Shown here piece by piece: positions 20,706 to 28,571 of a DNA stretch of 61,677 nt (its first letter is position 1; every line of letters starts with the position of its first letter). Made by a program: the position numbers and the translations under genes. A model generated the notes under the pieces. The model did not search any database and was not told the origin of the DNA. It was given only the letters and a program-made list of their open reading frames with translations. Source of the DNA: Phycisphaerae bacterium (lineage in GTDB: Bacteria; Planctomycetota; Phycisphaerae; Phycisphaerales; SM1A02). The stretch is taken from positions 1 to 61,677 of the forward strand of contig VGXO01000001.1 in assembly GCA_016873275.1 (NCBI GenBank), read 5' to 3'.

Positions 20706-21183
20706 CGGCTCGGCGCACTCCGGAACTCCTCCTCGAACGAGCATCGCGAGGTCGGGGAGTCGTGCTCCGGAACTCCTCCCTGACGGAGCGAAGCGACGTC
20801 GGGGAGGTGCCGAGCGAACGCAGTTCGCGAGGCGGAGGGGACGTCCGATGAACGGGTTGCTCGCCTCGCGCAGCGATCGCGCTCGCCTCTCCCGCGAGTC
20901 GCCACGCGACGAGTGGGAGAGGCCGCCTCGCGAACGCAGTTCGCGAGGCGGAGGGGACGTCCGATGAACGGGGCGCTCGCCTCGCGCAGCGATCGCGCTC
21001 GCAACCCGTAGGAGCTGGTCCCCTCCGTCGCCTCGCTTCGCTCGGCGACACCTCCCCACGGCGAAGCCGTGGGGAGGAATCTCCCAAGAACGCGCTCGCC
21101 TCTCCCGCGAGTCGCGGAGCGACGAGTGGGAGAGGTCGCCTCGCGAACGCAGTTCGCGAGGCGGGTGAGGGTGGCGCGACCCG
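20706..21183. repeat. Mosaic of palindromic repeat modules
   Basis: Contains the modules of the 1-735 array mostly in reverse orientation (ggaactcctccctgacggag, cggaggggacgtccgatgaa, aacgggttgctcgcctcgcg), plus a 12-bp hairpin at 21051-21077 (cctccccacggc / gccgtggggagg, loop gaa), two copies of a ctctcccgcgag...gtgggagag block, and a 12-bp hairpin at 21137-21163 (cgcctcgcgaac / gttcgcgaggcg, loop gca) directly followed by gggtgagggtgg. No coding sequence fits. Confidence 0.85.
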
Positions 21184-21634
21184 CGACGAATGCCGCAGGG
21201 CGCACCGATCGAGACATCGCGTGTCGATTCAGCGCCTCGACTCGCGCGTCGTGCTTCGGACCACCCCCACCGGGCTTGTCGCGTCGCGACAAGCCCGACT
21301 CCCCCGCATCGCTCCGCTCGCGGGAGAGTGCCGGGCTCGCCCGAGCCTCGCGTGGACCGCGTGCATCGTGCCCGCATCGGGTCCATCTCGATCCTCTCCA
21401 ATGCGGGCGAGACGCCCGCAATCCGCTTCACGTGACCGAGCGCGGCTCCATCGAGCCACCGCCCTCGATCCAACCCTTGCCCACGTGACTCGCGAGGCTC
21501 CCCGCGCCCTCTGCGACCTCTGCGACCTCCTGGGCGTGAATCGACGCCGCGACGGGCGTTCGACGACACGGTCTCGTCGCCGCGACTGAACCTCGCCCCT
21601 CGACGCGCCTCCGCCTCCCGGCGAGGATCCCTTC
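21184..21634. other. Repeat-derived intergenic DNA without a gene
   Basis: Includes the hairpin tgcgggcg-aga-cgcccgca at 21402-21420, an inverted pair gcttgtcgcgtcgcgacaagc near 21275, and a phrase of repeated ctctgcgacc units at about 21507-21543 that resembles the ctctgcg-type interspersed repeats seen in many environmental bacteria. The stretch 21184-21265 is a diverged relative of 31372-31445 (shared gtcgtgcttcgga). No credible gene. Confidence 0.6.
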
Positions 21635-22024
21635 ATGGCGATCCTGCTCCCCCTCGCGCTCGTCCTGCTCTCGATTGGCGTCCTCGCGGTCGCGGTCAAT
21701 CGACGCTCCGAGCGCCCGTCGATGCCACGTCTGCTGCTCGCGGTCCTCCTCGCGGCGGGAGGGGGATTCCTCCTCGGGTTCCTCGTCGCCGACGTCGAGA
21801 CCTCCTACCACCGAGCCCTCCTCCGCGGCGTCGTCCGCGCCACCGCGGACGCGCTCGGCACCGACGATGCGCCGGGCGACGCGGCGCGGGTCCGCGACGC
21901 CTATCGCGCGGCGCTCGAGGACTCCGAGCGCGGCGAGGACTTCTCGGCGGGCTGGCGGGTCGTGCGGATGCTCGGCGACCTGCCGGACCCGGGCGAACTC
22001 GATCCGCCGCCGGACTCGCCCTGA
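21635..22024 (+). CDS. Small membrane protein, unknown
   Basis: 129 residues. Two transmembrane helices in the first 55 residues (MAILLPLALVLLSIGVLAVA and LLLAVLLAAGGGFLLGFLVA) joined by a short basic loop (NRRSERPSMPR), then a soluble helical tail with many acidic residues (DTLDD-like, EDSERGEDFSAG) ending in Pro-rich PPPDSP. Both ends probably lie on the same side of the membrane. No family recognised. It stands between two repeat-rich stretches. Confidence 0.65.
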   Translation: MAILLPLALVLLSIGVLAVAVNRRSERPSMPRLLLAVLLAAGGGFLLGFLVADVETSYHRALLRGVVRATADALGTDDAPGDAARVRDAYRAALEDSERGEDFSAGWRVVRMLGDLPDPGELDPPPDSP

Positions 22025-22124
22025 CGACGCGGCGCGATCGACCATCCTGCATTCTGAGCCCAAGCCCCAAGTCCAAGCCCGCGTGCGTCTTGCCCGCACC
22101 GGCGCGGCTCGGAGTGGACCCGAT

Positions 22125-22141
22125 GCGGGCAAGATGCCCGC
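22125..22141. repeat. Short hairpin repeat (gcgggca-aga-tgcccgc)
   Basis: A 7-bp inverted repeat with loop aga. Related hairpins with 7-8-bp arms and a 3-nt loop lie at 21402-21420 and 47423-47441 (there cgccggca-tcc-tgccggcg, i.e. the loop reads gga on the other strand). A degenerate relative precedes this one at about 22084-22100. Confidence 0.65.
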
Positions 22142-22146
22142 GGTCC

Positions 22147-22224
22147 ACTTGAGTCCCGCACTCGAGTCCCCCACTTGATTCCCGCACTCGAGTCCCCCAC
22201 TTGATTCCCGCACTCGAGTCCCGC
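22147..22224. repeat. 13/26-bp tandem repeat
   Basis: Three 26-bp units (starts 22147, 22173, 22199), each made of two related 13-mers acttgattcccgc and actcgagtccccc, so effectively six 13-bp copies with consensus actYgaKtcccSc. It lies in the 260-bp gap between the small membrane protein and the GNAT gene. Non-coding. Confidence 0.85.
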
Positions 22225-22284
22225 ATTCGCCGGATCGCGATGAAGACCGCGAACCGCAGCGCCCGTCGAGGACTCCCCCGCCCG

Positions 22285-22986
22285 TCACTCCTTCCGCGGC
22301 AGCCTCGCGAGGTCGAACTCCGCGGGCGGCGGGCACTCGGGGTTGATCCACTGGATCACCGCCGCCCATCCCGCGCTCTCGACGTCGTGCGGAAGGTACG
22401 CGCGGATCGGTCTCACCACCTGCCATCCGTCGTGGAGGTGCGCGGTGAGCACCGGATCGACGAGCCGCCCGGCGCGCACGGCGTCGATGTACTGAGACGC
22501 CGTCAGCTCCGCGACGTGCGCCGCGTAGCCCGGCATGCGGCTTCCGCCCGCCATGCGCCACAGCCTCCGCCGCCGCACGAGCTCGCGGGTCGCGTCGGTC
22601 AGTCGCTTCGCGAGCCCGTGGTGCTGGTGCCTCGGATGCACCATGAGGTCCGCGCCGTAGAGCGTGTGCCCCTCCGGATCGTGGTCGGTGAAGAGCCCCT
22701 GCGCCGTGAGCACGTCCCACGAGTCGTCCACGTGGAAGTGCGCGAGGTTCAGGATCAGGCTGAAGTGGCATCCGGCGACCTCGCCGGTCGCCTCGTGCTC
22801 GGCGACGAACTGCCCGTCGGGGAAGAGCCGGTGATGGGTCGCGAGCTCCTCGTTCGTGTACGGCCGCTCGGTCGCGTAGACCGTCGCGCAGATCTCCGCG
22901 ATCGCTGGATAGTCGCGCTCCTCCATCGAGCGGACGCGGTATCCGGGCGGCGGACCTGGGACGGCGGGCATGGTCGGATCAGGCAT
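22285..22986 (-). CDS. GNAT-family N-acetyltransferase
   Basis: 233 residues. The acetyl-CoA loop of GNAT enzymes appears as VHPRHQHHGLAKRLTDATRE (near 118), preceded by the strand LYGADLMV. The following part, GGSRMPGYAAH...SQYIDAV...DPVLTAHLHDG...YLPHD, strongly resembles the acetyltransferase half of bifunctional GNAT/carbon-nitrogen-hydrolase proteins, but no hydrolase domain follows. Acceptor unknown. I took ATG 22986; a second ATG at 22971 is equally possible, and frames further upstream run into the 33-bp tandem repeat. Confidence 0.83.
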   Translation of the reverse strand: MPDPTMPAVPGPPPGYRVRSMEERDYPAIAEICATVYATERPYTNEELATHHRLFPDGQFVAEHEATGEVAGCHFSLILNLAHFHVDDSWDVLTAQGLFTDHDPEGHTLYGADLMVHPRHQHHGLAKRLTDATRELVRRRRLWRMAGGSRMPGYAAHVAELTASQYIDAVRAGRLVDPVLTAHLHDGWQVVRPIRAYLPHDVESAGWAAVIQWINPECPPPAEFDLARLPRKE

Positions 22987-23035
22987 GGCGTGTCTCGGAG
23001 GGGGAGTCCCTCCGCGATCATCGCATGAGCGGGTC

Positions 23036-23270
23036 GTCCGTCGCACCTCTCCCGCGAGGAGCGCAGCGGTCCGTCGCACCTCTCCCGAGAGGAGCGGAGC
23101 GGTCCGTCGCACCTCTCCCGAGAGGAGCGGAGCGGTCCGTCGCACCTCTCTCCCGAGAGGAGCGGAGCGGTCCGTCGCACCTCTCTCCCGAGAGGAGCGG
23201 AGCGGTCCGTCGCACCTCTTCCGAGAGGAGCGGAGCGGTCCGTCGCACCTCTTCCGAGAGGAGCGGAGCG
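23036..23270. repeat. 33-35-bp tandem repeat, seven copies
   Basis: Units begin with gtccgtcgcacctctcccga at 23036, 23069, 23102, 23135, 23170, 23205 and 23238; units 4 and 5 are 35 bp (an extra ct), the rest 33 bp. Each has a small stem cctct/agagg. Right after it a perfect 11-bp hairpin (23287-23311, ggtccgcgacc / ggtcgcggacc, loop tcc) is followed by gggtgagggtgg. No spacers of unique sequence, so not CRISPR. Confidence 0.9.
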
Positions 23271-23399
23271 ACGAGCGGGAGAGGTCGGTCCGCGACCTCC
23301 GGTCGCGGACCGGGTGAGGGTGGTCCGCATCAGTCGGTCGTCGCGACCTCCCCGTCCGACGTGGTCGTCACTCGGATCTCGTCGCGGGCGGGACCGCCC

Positions 23400-24452
23400 T
23401 CACGGGCACTCGCCCCAGCCGCCGAGCAGGAGGCTGAGGTCGATGCCGCTCACGACCCCGTCCTGGTCGAGGTCCGCGTCTCCCGGACCGCCCCACTGCG
23501 AGAGCAGCACCGCGAGGTCGAGTCCGCTTATCACCCCGTCCTGGTCGAAGTCGCCGAGGCAGCCGCCGCCGCCCGGTCCAAGCTCGATCACCGCCAGGTG
23601 CGGATAGCCCGCGCCAGCGTCGTTGAGGTCGTTCCACGCCCCGCTGCTTCCGAGCATCTCCGCGTAGTGCTCGACGTTGCTCGAGTTGTTCGGCTCGCCG
23701 ACGTTCCAGTTGGTGAACGTGACCGGACTGCCATCCGACCAGCGCCAGTCGCCCTCCGCGTCGCGGTCGTTGAAGCCGATCCAGAGCCGGCGATCCTGCC
23801 CGGCGAAGTTCCCGAACTGCTTCAGGATGAACTCGTTCTCCTCGAGGCTTCCGATCGAGGCGAGATGACCGCCGAGCGACTGCGCGAGCGACTCGGCGCC
23901 GGTCCAGGTCGTCGAGGTCGTCAGCACGTAGCGCTGCCCGCTCGCGGGATCGGTGACGTCGGCGAGGAATCCGCTCTCGATGACCATCGTGCCGCTTCCC
24001 GTCGTGCCGCCCGAGGCAGGGGTGCCATAGCTCCCGAGACGGATCGCGTACTCCTCGCCCGCCGTCGCGGCGAAGACCACCACCGACCGCAGCCCGCACG
24101 AGTCGTCGTTGCAGGCGACGACCGTGTCGGGATCGGGACAGCCGCCCTTGGGATAGCCATCATGCACGGCGAGCTTGGTGTCGAAGGTCGACTCGCAGAG
24201 GCTGATCCGCACGAGCGTCGAGTCCTCCGCGATCCAGCGATACCACACGTCCTTGTAGATCTGCGCCTGGCCGAAGAAGCTGCACGCCGCGACCGTCGAG
24301 CCGTCGGTCGTCGCGCCGGCAGTCGAGTAGGCGATCGCGCCGAATCCGACGAGCGCTGCCGGCGTCGTGCACGAGTCGTTCGCGGGCTGCGCGAGCGCCG
24401 AGGTTCCCGCGGAGAGGGCGAGGATCAGCGGCATCAGGATCGGTCGGGGCAT
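23400..24452 (-). CDS. Secreted C-type-lectin-domain protein with dockerin-like tail
   Basis: 350 residues. Signal peptide (MPRPILMPLILALSAGTSALA, cut before QPANDS). Residues 22-165 form a beta-rich domain with four cysteines of the PPC-like kind seen in secreted planctomycete proteins. Residues 180-290 are a C-type lectin domain: LGGHLASIGSLEENEF, LWIGFNDRDAEGDWRWSDG, the calcium/sugar motifs GEPN and WNDLN. The tail (about 298-350) has two EF-hand loops, DFDQDGVISGLD and DLDQDGVVSGID, each followed by LL-x-x-WG, ending WGECP. Probably exported and calcium-dependent, binding mannose-type sugars given EPN. The tail type is shared with the proteins at 51532 and 59448. Confidence 0.88.
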   Translation of the reverse strand: MPRPILMPLILALSAGTSALAQPANDSCTTPAALVGFGAIAYSTAGATTDGSTVAACSFFGQAQIYKDVWYRWIAEDSTLVRISLCESTFDTKLAVHDGYPKGGCPDPDTVVACNDDSCGLRSVVVFAATAGEEYAIRLGSYGTPASGGTTGSGTMVIESGFLADVTDPASGQRYVLTTSTTWTGAESLAQSLGGHLASIGSLEENEFILKQFGNFAGQDRRLWIGFNDRDAEGDWRWSDGSPVTFTNWNVGEPNNSSNVEHYAEMLGSSGAWNDLNDAGAGYPHLAVIELGPGGGGCLGDFDQDGVISGLDLAVLLSQWGGPGDADLDQDGVVSGIDLSLLLGGWGECP

Positions 24453-24571
24453 GGTTCGGCTCCGTGGGGCGGTCGGCGGCGCCGGAAGGCGCCTCGTCGG
24501 AACCTACCCCGCCGCCGCGCCGAGGCAACCGGGGAGCCGTCGTTTCGAGCGAGGTCCGGCGCGCCGCCCCC

Positions 24572-25552
24572 TCATCGGGCGATGCCGAGGGACTTCATCG
24601 CCTCCGCCGCGAGCGACGCCGAGACCGGCGTGAAGCCCTCGCGGGCGACGATCGTCTGCCCCTGCCGCGAGTACACGAAGCGGATGAACTCCGCGAGCGC
24701 CGGCGGGGCGACGCCGCCCGCCGAGGGCACCACGTAGAGGTGCAGATGCCGCGCGAAGGGATAGCGACCGCTCGCGCAGTCCTGCGGCGTCGGCATCACC
24801 ACGACGCCCGACTCGTCGCGCACGCCGATCAGCCTCGCGCGGGGCGTGCGGAAGAAGAGCGAGACGAAGGTGATCCCGCGCGGATCCGCGACGACCCCCT
24901 GGATCAGCTCCGACGCCACCGTCCCCGGCACCGCGTCGACGTGGTATCGCCCGTCGCCGAGGAGATCCGAGCGCATCACGCCGAAGGAGCCCTGCGAGGA
25001 GAGCGGGATGAACCGGACGATCCCGCGCGTCGCCCATTCGTCGCCCGTCGCCCCGAGCTCGCCCCAGGTGGTCGGTCCGCCGGCGGCGTCGCCGAAGACC
25101 GACTTGAGCTGCGCCCGGTCGAGGGCGTCGATCGGGTTGTCGGGATGCACGAAGAACCCGAGCGCATCGACGGCGATGCGGAGGTCGACCGGCGCCGCGC
25201 CTCGCCGCAACTTGACGTCCGCGACCTCGGCGTCCGTCATCGGTCGGCTCATCGGCGCCATCTGCGACTGACCCGAGGCGAGCGCCGGCGGCGCGCTCGC
25301 CGACCCGCCGGTGTCGAAGTCGAAGGCGACCTCGGGATGGATCTGCCGGAACGCGTCGGCGAGCTGCTCGAGGAGCGCGGTCGTCGTGGAGGATCCGATC
25401 GAGGTGACCTTGCCGCTCGGTCGCCCCTCCGGTCGATACTCCGGGAGGGTCTGATCGACCGCCGGCGGGTCCTCGACGCCGACCGCCGGGATCGGCGAGG
25501 TCGGCGCGAGGAGGAGCGCGGTCGCGAGGAGGATGGTGCGGGATCGCGTCAT
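24572..25552 (-). CDS. PstS-like phosphate-binding protein
   Basis: 326 residues with a signal peptide (cleavage near AVGVED) and the PBP-type fold of phosphate ABC transporter substrate-binding proteins: VTSIGSSTTTALLEQLADAF (phosphate loop, near 50), SQMAPMSRPMTDAEV and IPLSSQGSFGVMRSDLL. The pstCAB permease genes are not in the window. A minus-strand frame belonging to the upstream lipoprotein remains open across this whole gene, but this frame has the signal peptide and family motifs and is the real one. ATG at 25552. Confidence 0.9.
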   Translation of the reverse strand: MTRSRTILLATALLLAPTSPIPAVGVEDPPAVDQTLPEYRPEGRPSGKVTSIGSSTTTALLEQLADAFRQIHPEVAFDFDTGGSASAPPALASGQSQMAPMSRPMTDAEVADVKLRRGAAPVDLRIAVDALGFFVHPDNPIDALDRAQLKSVFGDAAGGPTTWGELGATGDEWATRGIVRFIPLSSQGSFGVMRSDLLGDGRYHVDAVPGTVASELIQGVVADPRGITFVSLFFRTPRARLIGVRDESGVVVMPTPQDCASGRYPFARHLHLYVVPSAGGVAPPALAEFIRFVYSRQGQTIVAREGFTPVSASLAAEAMKSLGIAR

Positions 25553-25579
25553 GGGTGGGGCTCCCGGGGGTGGTCCCCC

Positions 25580-26693
25580 TCAGCGCGGCGCCCTCCTTCG
25601 GGGCGAGCTTGTCGAGGAGCCCGCTCGTCGCGCCGATCGTCCGCTCGACCGCCTCGACCGTCGTCCGCACCTCGACGAGCAGCCGCTCCCCGTCGGCGAT
25701 CGTCGAGCGACCGACCTCGAGGAGCCCCGTCGCGTCCGCCATGGTCTGCCGCAGGCTTCCCTGCGCCTCCTCGACCTCGGCGAGGATCTTCTCGCGCTCC
25801 GAGGCGATCGTCGCGGGCAGCCCCTCGACCACGCGGCTCGCGCGGTCGGCGCTCTCGGCGAGCGAGGTCGTCGCGGCGAGCGCCTCGCGGACCTCGGCTC
25901 GCGACAGGATCCCGTTCACCACGTCGTCGACCTTCCAGTTGAGGATCATCGGGGCGCGCTTGGACATCCAGAAGGTCCGCTCGCCGAGCATGCGGGCCTT
26001 CTCCGCGACGTCGACCACCTCGCTGATCGGGGCGAGGAGCCCCCCGCCGCTCCGCACGTCCTGCTCGACCACCGCGCCCGCCGCCGCGACGTCGTCGAAG
26101 CGGACGAAGGCGAGGTAGTCAAGCGCCGGATTCTCGCGGCGCCAGCGGAGGATCATGTTGTCGAGCGCCTCGAGCTGCTGCGGCGTGAGCGCCCGCGCGG
26201 CGACCTTCCAGATGTCGAGCCGCGCCTCGCGGAGCTGGGTGATGAGGGGTCCTGCGCGGTCGCCGAAGACCGCCACCGCCTCGCCCTCGTCGATCCAGAT
26301 GTAGCTCTGGAGCGTCACGTAGAGGACGAGGTCGAGGAGCTGCGAGAGCGGGTCGCCGCTCGTCACGATGTCGTAGACCGCGGTCGACCCGAAGGTCTTG
26401 ATGCGGTTCATGACGAGCGACTGCCGAGGCTCCGGGCTCATCCGGTTGATCTCGACGTCGGCGTTGATGAGGTAGGTCGAGAAGCGGTCCGCGAAGGCGT
26501 AGCAGAGCTCCTGCAGCTCGGCGGGGCTCAGCTGCCGCGACTCGCTCGTGCGCCTGACCGGCTCGGCAGGCGGGGTCTTCGTCCGCGCTGGCGCGGCGCC
26601 GCAACCGGCGAGGGCGACGACCGCCGCGCCGAGCACGGCGACCAAGGCGAGGCGCGCGAGGGGCGACCGAGCCGAGCGCGTGATCAGGACCAT
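25580..26693 (-). CDS. Lipoprotein with C-terminal coiled coil, probable 3' frameshift
   Basis: About 370 recognisable residues. Lipoprotein signal peptide with lipobox ALAGC near residue 30, a helical domain (ELCYAFADRFSTYLINADVEINRM), and a long coiled coil toward the end (AEVREALAATTSLAESADRA ... VRTTVEAVERTIG). Beyond residue ~365 (near LAPKEGAALRG) the same frame stays open to 24504 but reads antithetically to pstS and looks like noise, whereas a TGA at 25580-25582 lies in the pstS frame. One base of frameshift just upstream would end the protein there, 27 bp before pstS. Either an assembly error or an eroded end; the domain is unknown. Sits upstream of pstS, so a role in phosphate uptake is conceivable. 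Confidence 0.65.
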
Positions 26694-26790
26694 CGATGAG
26701 CCCGCCGACCGGCGACGCTGGATCGAGGGCGGGGAGTGTACGGTCGCGCGGCGTGTCGGATCAGGCGGACCGGCGCCGAGCATCGCCGCC

Positions 26791-28161
26791 TCACGCCGCC
26801 TTCAGCGCCGCGGCGAGCTCGACGAGCGCCTTCTTCCCGTCGCCGAAGAGCATCAGGCAGTTGTCGGCGGCGAAGAGCGGGTTCGGGATGCCCGCGAACC
26901 CGGGGCTCAGGCTCCGCTTCACGACCACCACCGTCCGCGCCTTGTCGACGTCGATGACCGGCATCCCCGCGATCGGGCTCTGCGGGTTGGTCCGCGCCTC
27001 GGGATTGACGACGTCGTTCGCCCCGACGACGAGCGCGACGTCCACCTCCCCCATCGCGGCGTTGACCTCGTCCATCTCCTTGAGCTTCGAGTAGTCGACG
27101 TCCGCCTCGGCGAGCAGCACGTTCATGTGCCCCGGCATGCGACCGGCGACCGGATGGATGCCGAACTCGACCGTCGCGCCCCTCGCCTCGAGCGCCGCGG
27201 CGAGGTCGCGGACGACGTGCTGCGCCTGCGCGACGGCGAGCCCGTAGCCGGGGACGATCAGCACCCGCCGCGCGCCATCGAGGAGCATCGCGACCTCCTC
27301 CGGCGAGGAGGACTTCACCTTGCCCGCGTAGACCGAGTCGGCGCTCGCGGAGGCGCCCGCGGGGGCGATCCGCCCGAAGAGCACGTTCGCGAGCGAGCGG
27401 TTCATCGCCACGCACATGATGCGGGTCAGGATGATCCCGCTCGCCCCGACGAGGGAGCCCGCGACGACGAGCAGGGTGTTCCCGAGCACGAACCCCGTCG
27501 CCGCGGCGGCAAGCCCCGAGTAGCTGTTGAGGAGGGAGATCACCACCGGCATGTCCGCGCCGCCGATCGGCGTGGTGAGCATGACGCCGAGGAGAAGCGC
27601 CCCCGCCGAGGCGGTCCAGTACGCCGCGTCGCCGCCGCCGCGGGCGAGCCAGACGCAGGCGGCGAGGGTGCCGAGCGCGACGAGGATCGTGGCGATCGGG
27701 TGCGCCGGCGCGACCACGCGGTCGATCCACTTCGCCTCGCGGAGCTTCACGAACGCGACGGCGCTTCCGGTGAAGGTCACCGCGCCGATCACGCCGGAGG
27801 CGCCCGTCGCCACGAGCGTCGAGAGGGCGTCGTCGGACCTGAGGAACGCGCCCGCGACGAGGAGCGACGCGGCGCCGCCGAGACCGTTGAGCGCCGCGAC
27901 CATCTCGGGCATCGCGGTCATCGCGACCCACCGCGCGGAGACCGCCCCCGCGACGGTGCCGACGACGAGTCCCGTCGCGATCCACCTCCACTCGACGATG
28001 TCCGCGAAGCCGAGCGTCACCACCACCGCGAGCAGCATGCCGACCGCGCCGAGCAGGTTGCCGCGCGGCGCGGTGCGGGGATGCGCGAGGTCCTTCAGGC
28101 CGAGGACGAAGAGGACCGACGCCGCGAGGTAGAGCAGGATCTGGAGGGGCGTCTCGGTCAC
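26791..28161 (-). CDS. pntB: NAD(P) transhydrogenase subunit beta
   Basis: 456 residues. About eight transmembrane helices in the first 270 residues (VLFVLGLKDLA, ATGLVVGTVAGAVSARWVAM, ALLLGVMLTTPIGGADMPVV ...) and a C-terminal NADP-binding domain with the signature VPGYGLAVAQAQ and GANDVVNPEA. Together with the two proteins upstream it couples hydride transfer from NADH to NADP+ to proton inflow. The start is GTG at 28161, one base after the stop of the previous gene, which places the methionine directly before the first helix. Confidence 0.96.
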   Translation of the reverse strand: MTETPLQILLYLAASVLFVLGLKDLAHPRTAPRGNLLGAVGMLLAVVVTLGFADIVEWRWIATGLVVGTVAGAVSARWVAMTAMPEMVAALNGLGGAASLLVAGAFLRSDDALSTLVATGASGVIGAVTFTGSAVAFVKLREAKWIDRVVAPAHPIATILVALGTLAACVWLARGGGDAAYWTASAGALLLGVMLTTPIGGADMPVVISLLNSYSGLAAAATGFVLGNTLLVVAGSLVGASGIILTRIMCVAMNRSLANVLFGRIAPAGASASADSVYAGKVKSSSPEEVAMLLDGARRVLIVPGYGLAVAQAQHVVRDLAAALEARGATVEFGIHPVAGRMPGHMNVLLAEADVDYSKLKEMDEVNAAMGEVDVALVVGANDVVNPEARTNPQSPIAGMPVIDVDKARTVVVVKRSLSPGFAGIPNPLFAADNCLMLFGDGKKALVELAAALKAA

Positions 28162-28162
28162 G

Positions 28163-28549
28163 TCACGCCCTCCGCCTGAACATCTTGAGCATCCGGTGGG
28201 TGACGAGGAACCCGCCCACCACGTTCACCATCGCGAGCGCGACCGCGACCGTCCCGAGGATCGTCGCCCACCCGCCGGCGCCGCCGCCCGCCGCGACGAG
28301 CGCCCCGAGCACGGTGATCCCCGAGATCGCGTTCGAGCCGGACATGAGCGGCGTGTGCAGGGTCGGCGGCACCTTGGTGATGAGCTCGACCCCGACGAGG
28401 AGCGAGAGCGCGAAGATCGTCACGAAGAGCGCGAGGTCGTGCGCATCGAGCCCCGGCGGAGCGCCCGCCGCGGCGTGGGCGGCGTCCGCGGAGGCGGTCT
28501 GGGCGGAGGTCGGGAGGGAGGTCTGGGCGGCGAAGAGGAGGTTCGTCAT
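28163..28549 (-). CDS. pntAb: NAD(P) transhydrogenase subunit alpha, membrane part
   Basis: 128 residues with three to four transmembrane helices: ALFVTIFALSLLVGVELI, NAISGITVLGALVAAGG and ILGTVAVALAMVNVVGGFLV; the motif KVPPTLHTPLMSGSNAISG is the hallmark of the PntA membrane segment. The ATG at 28549 gives an Ala/Ser-rich N-terminus. It lies 22 bp after pntAa and 1 bp before pntB, so the alpha subunit is split in two chains, as in many bacteria other than E. coli. Confidence 0.92.
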   Translation of the reverse strand: MTNLLFAAQTSLPTSAQTASADAAHAAAGAPPGLDAHDLALFVTIFALSLLVGVELITKVPPTLHTPLMSGSNAISGITVLGALVAAGGGAGGWATILGTVAVALAMVNVVGGFLVTHRMLKMFRRRA

Positions 28550-28571
28550 GGGTCGTCCGTCGTCGGCGGGA

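Noticed and set aside
23036-23270. CRISPR array
   Set aside because: Repeats are head-to-tail with no unique spacers and no cas genes nearby.
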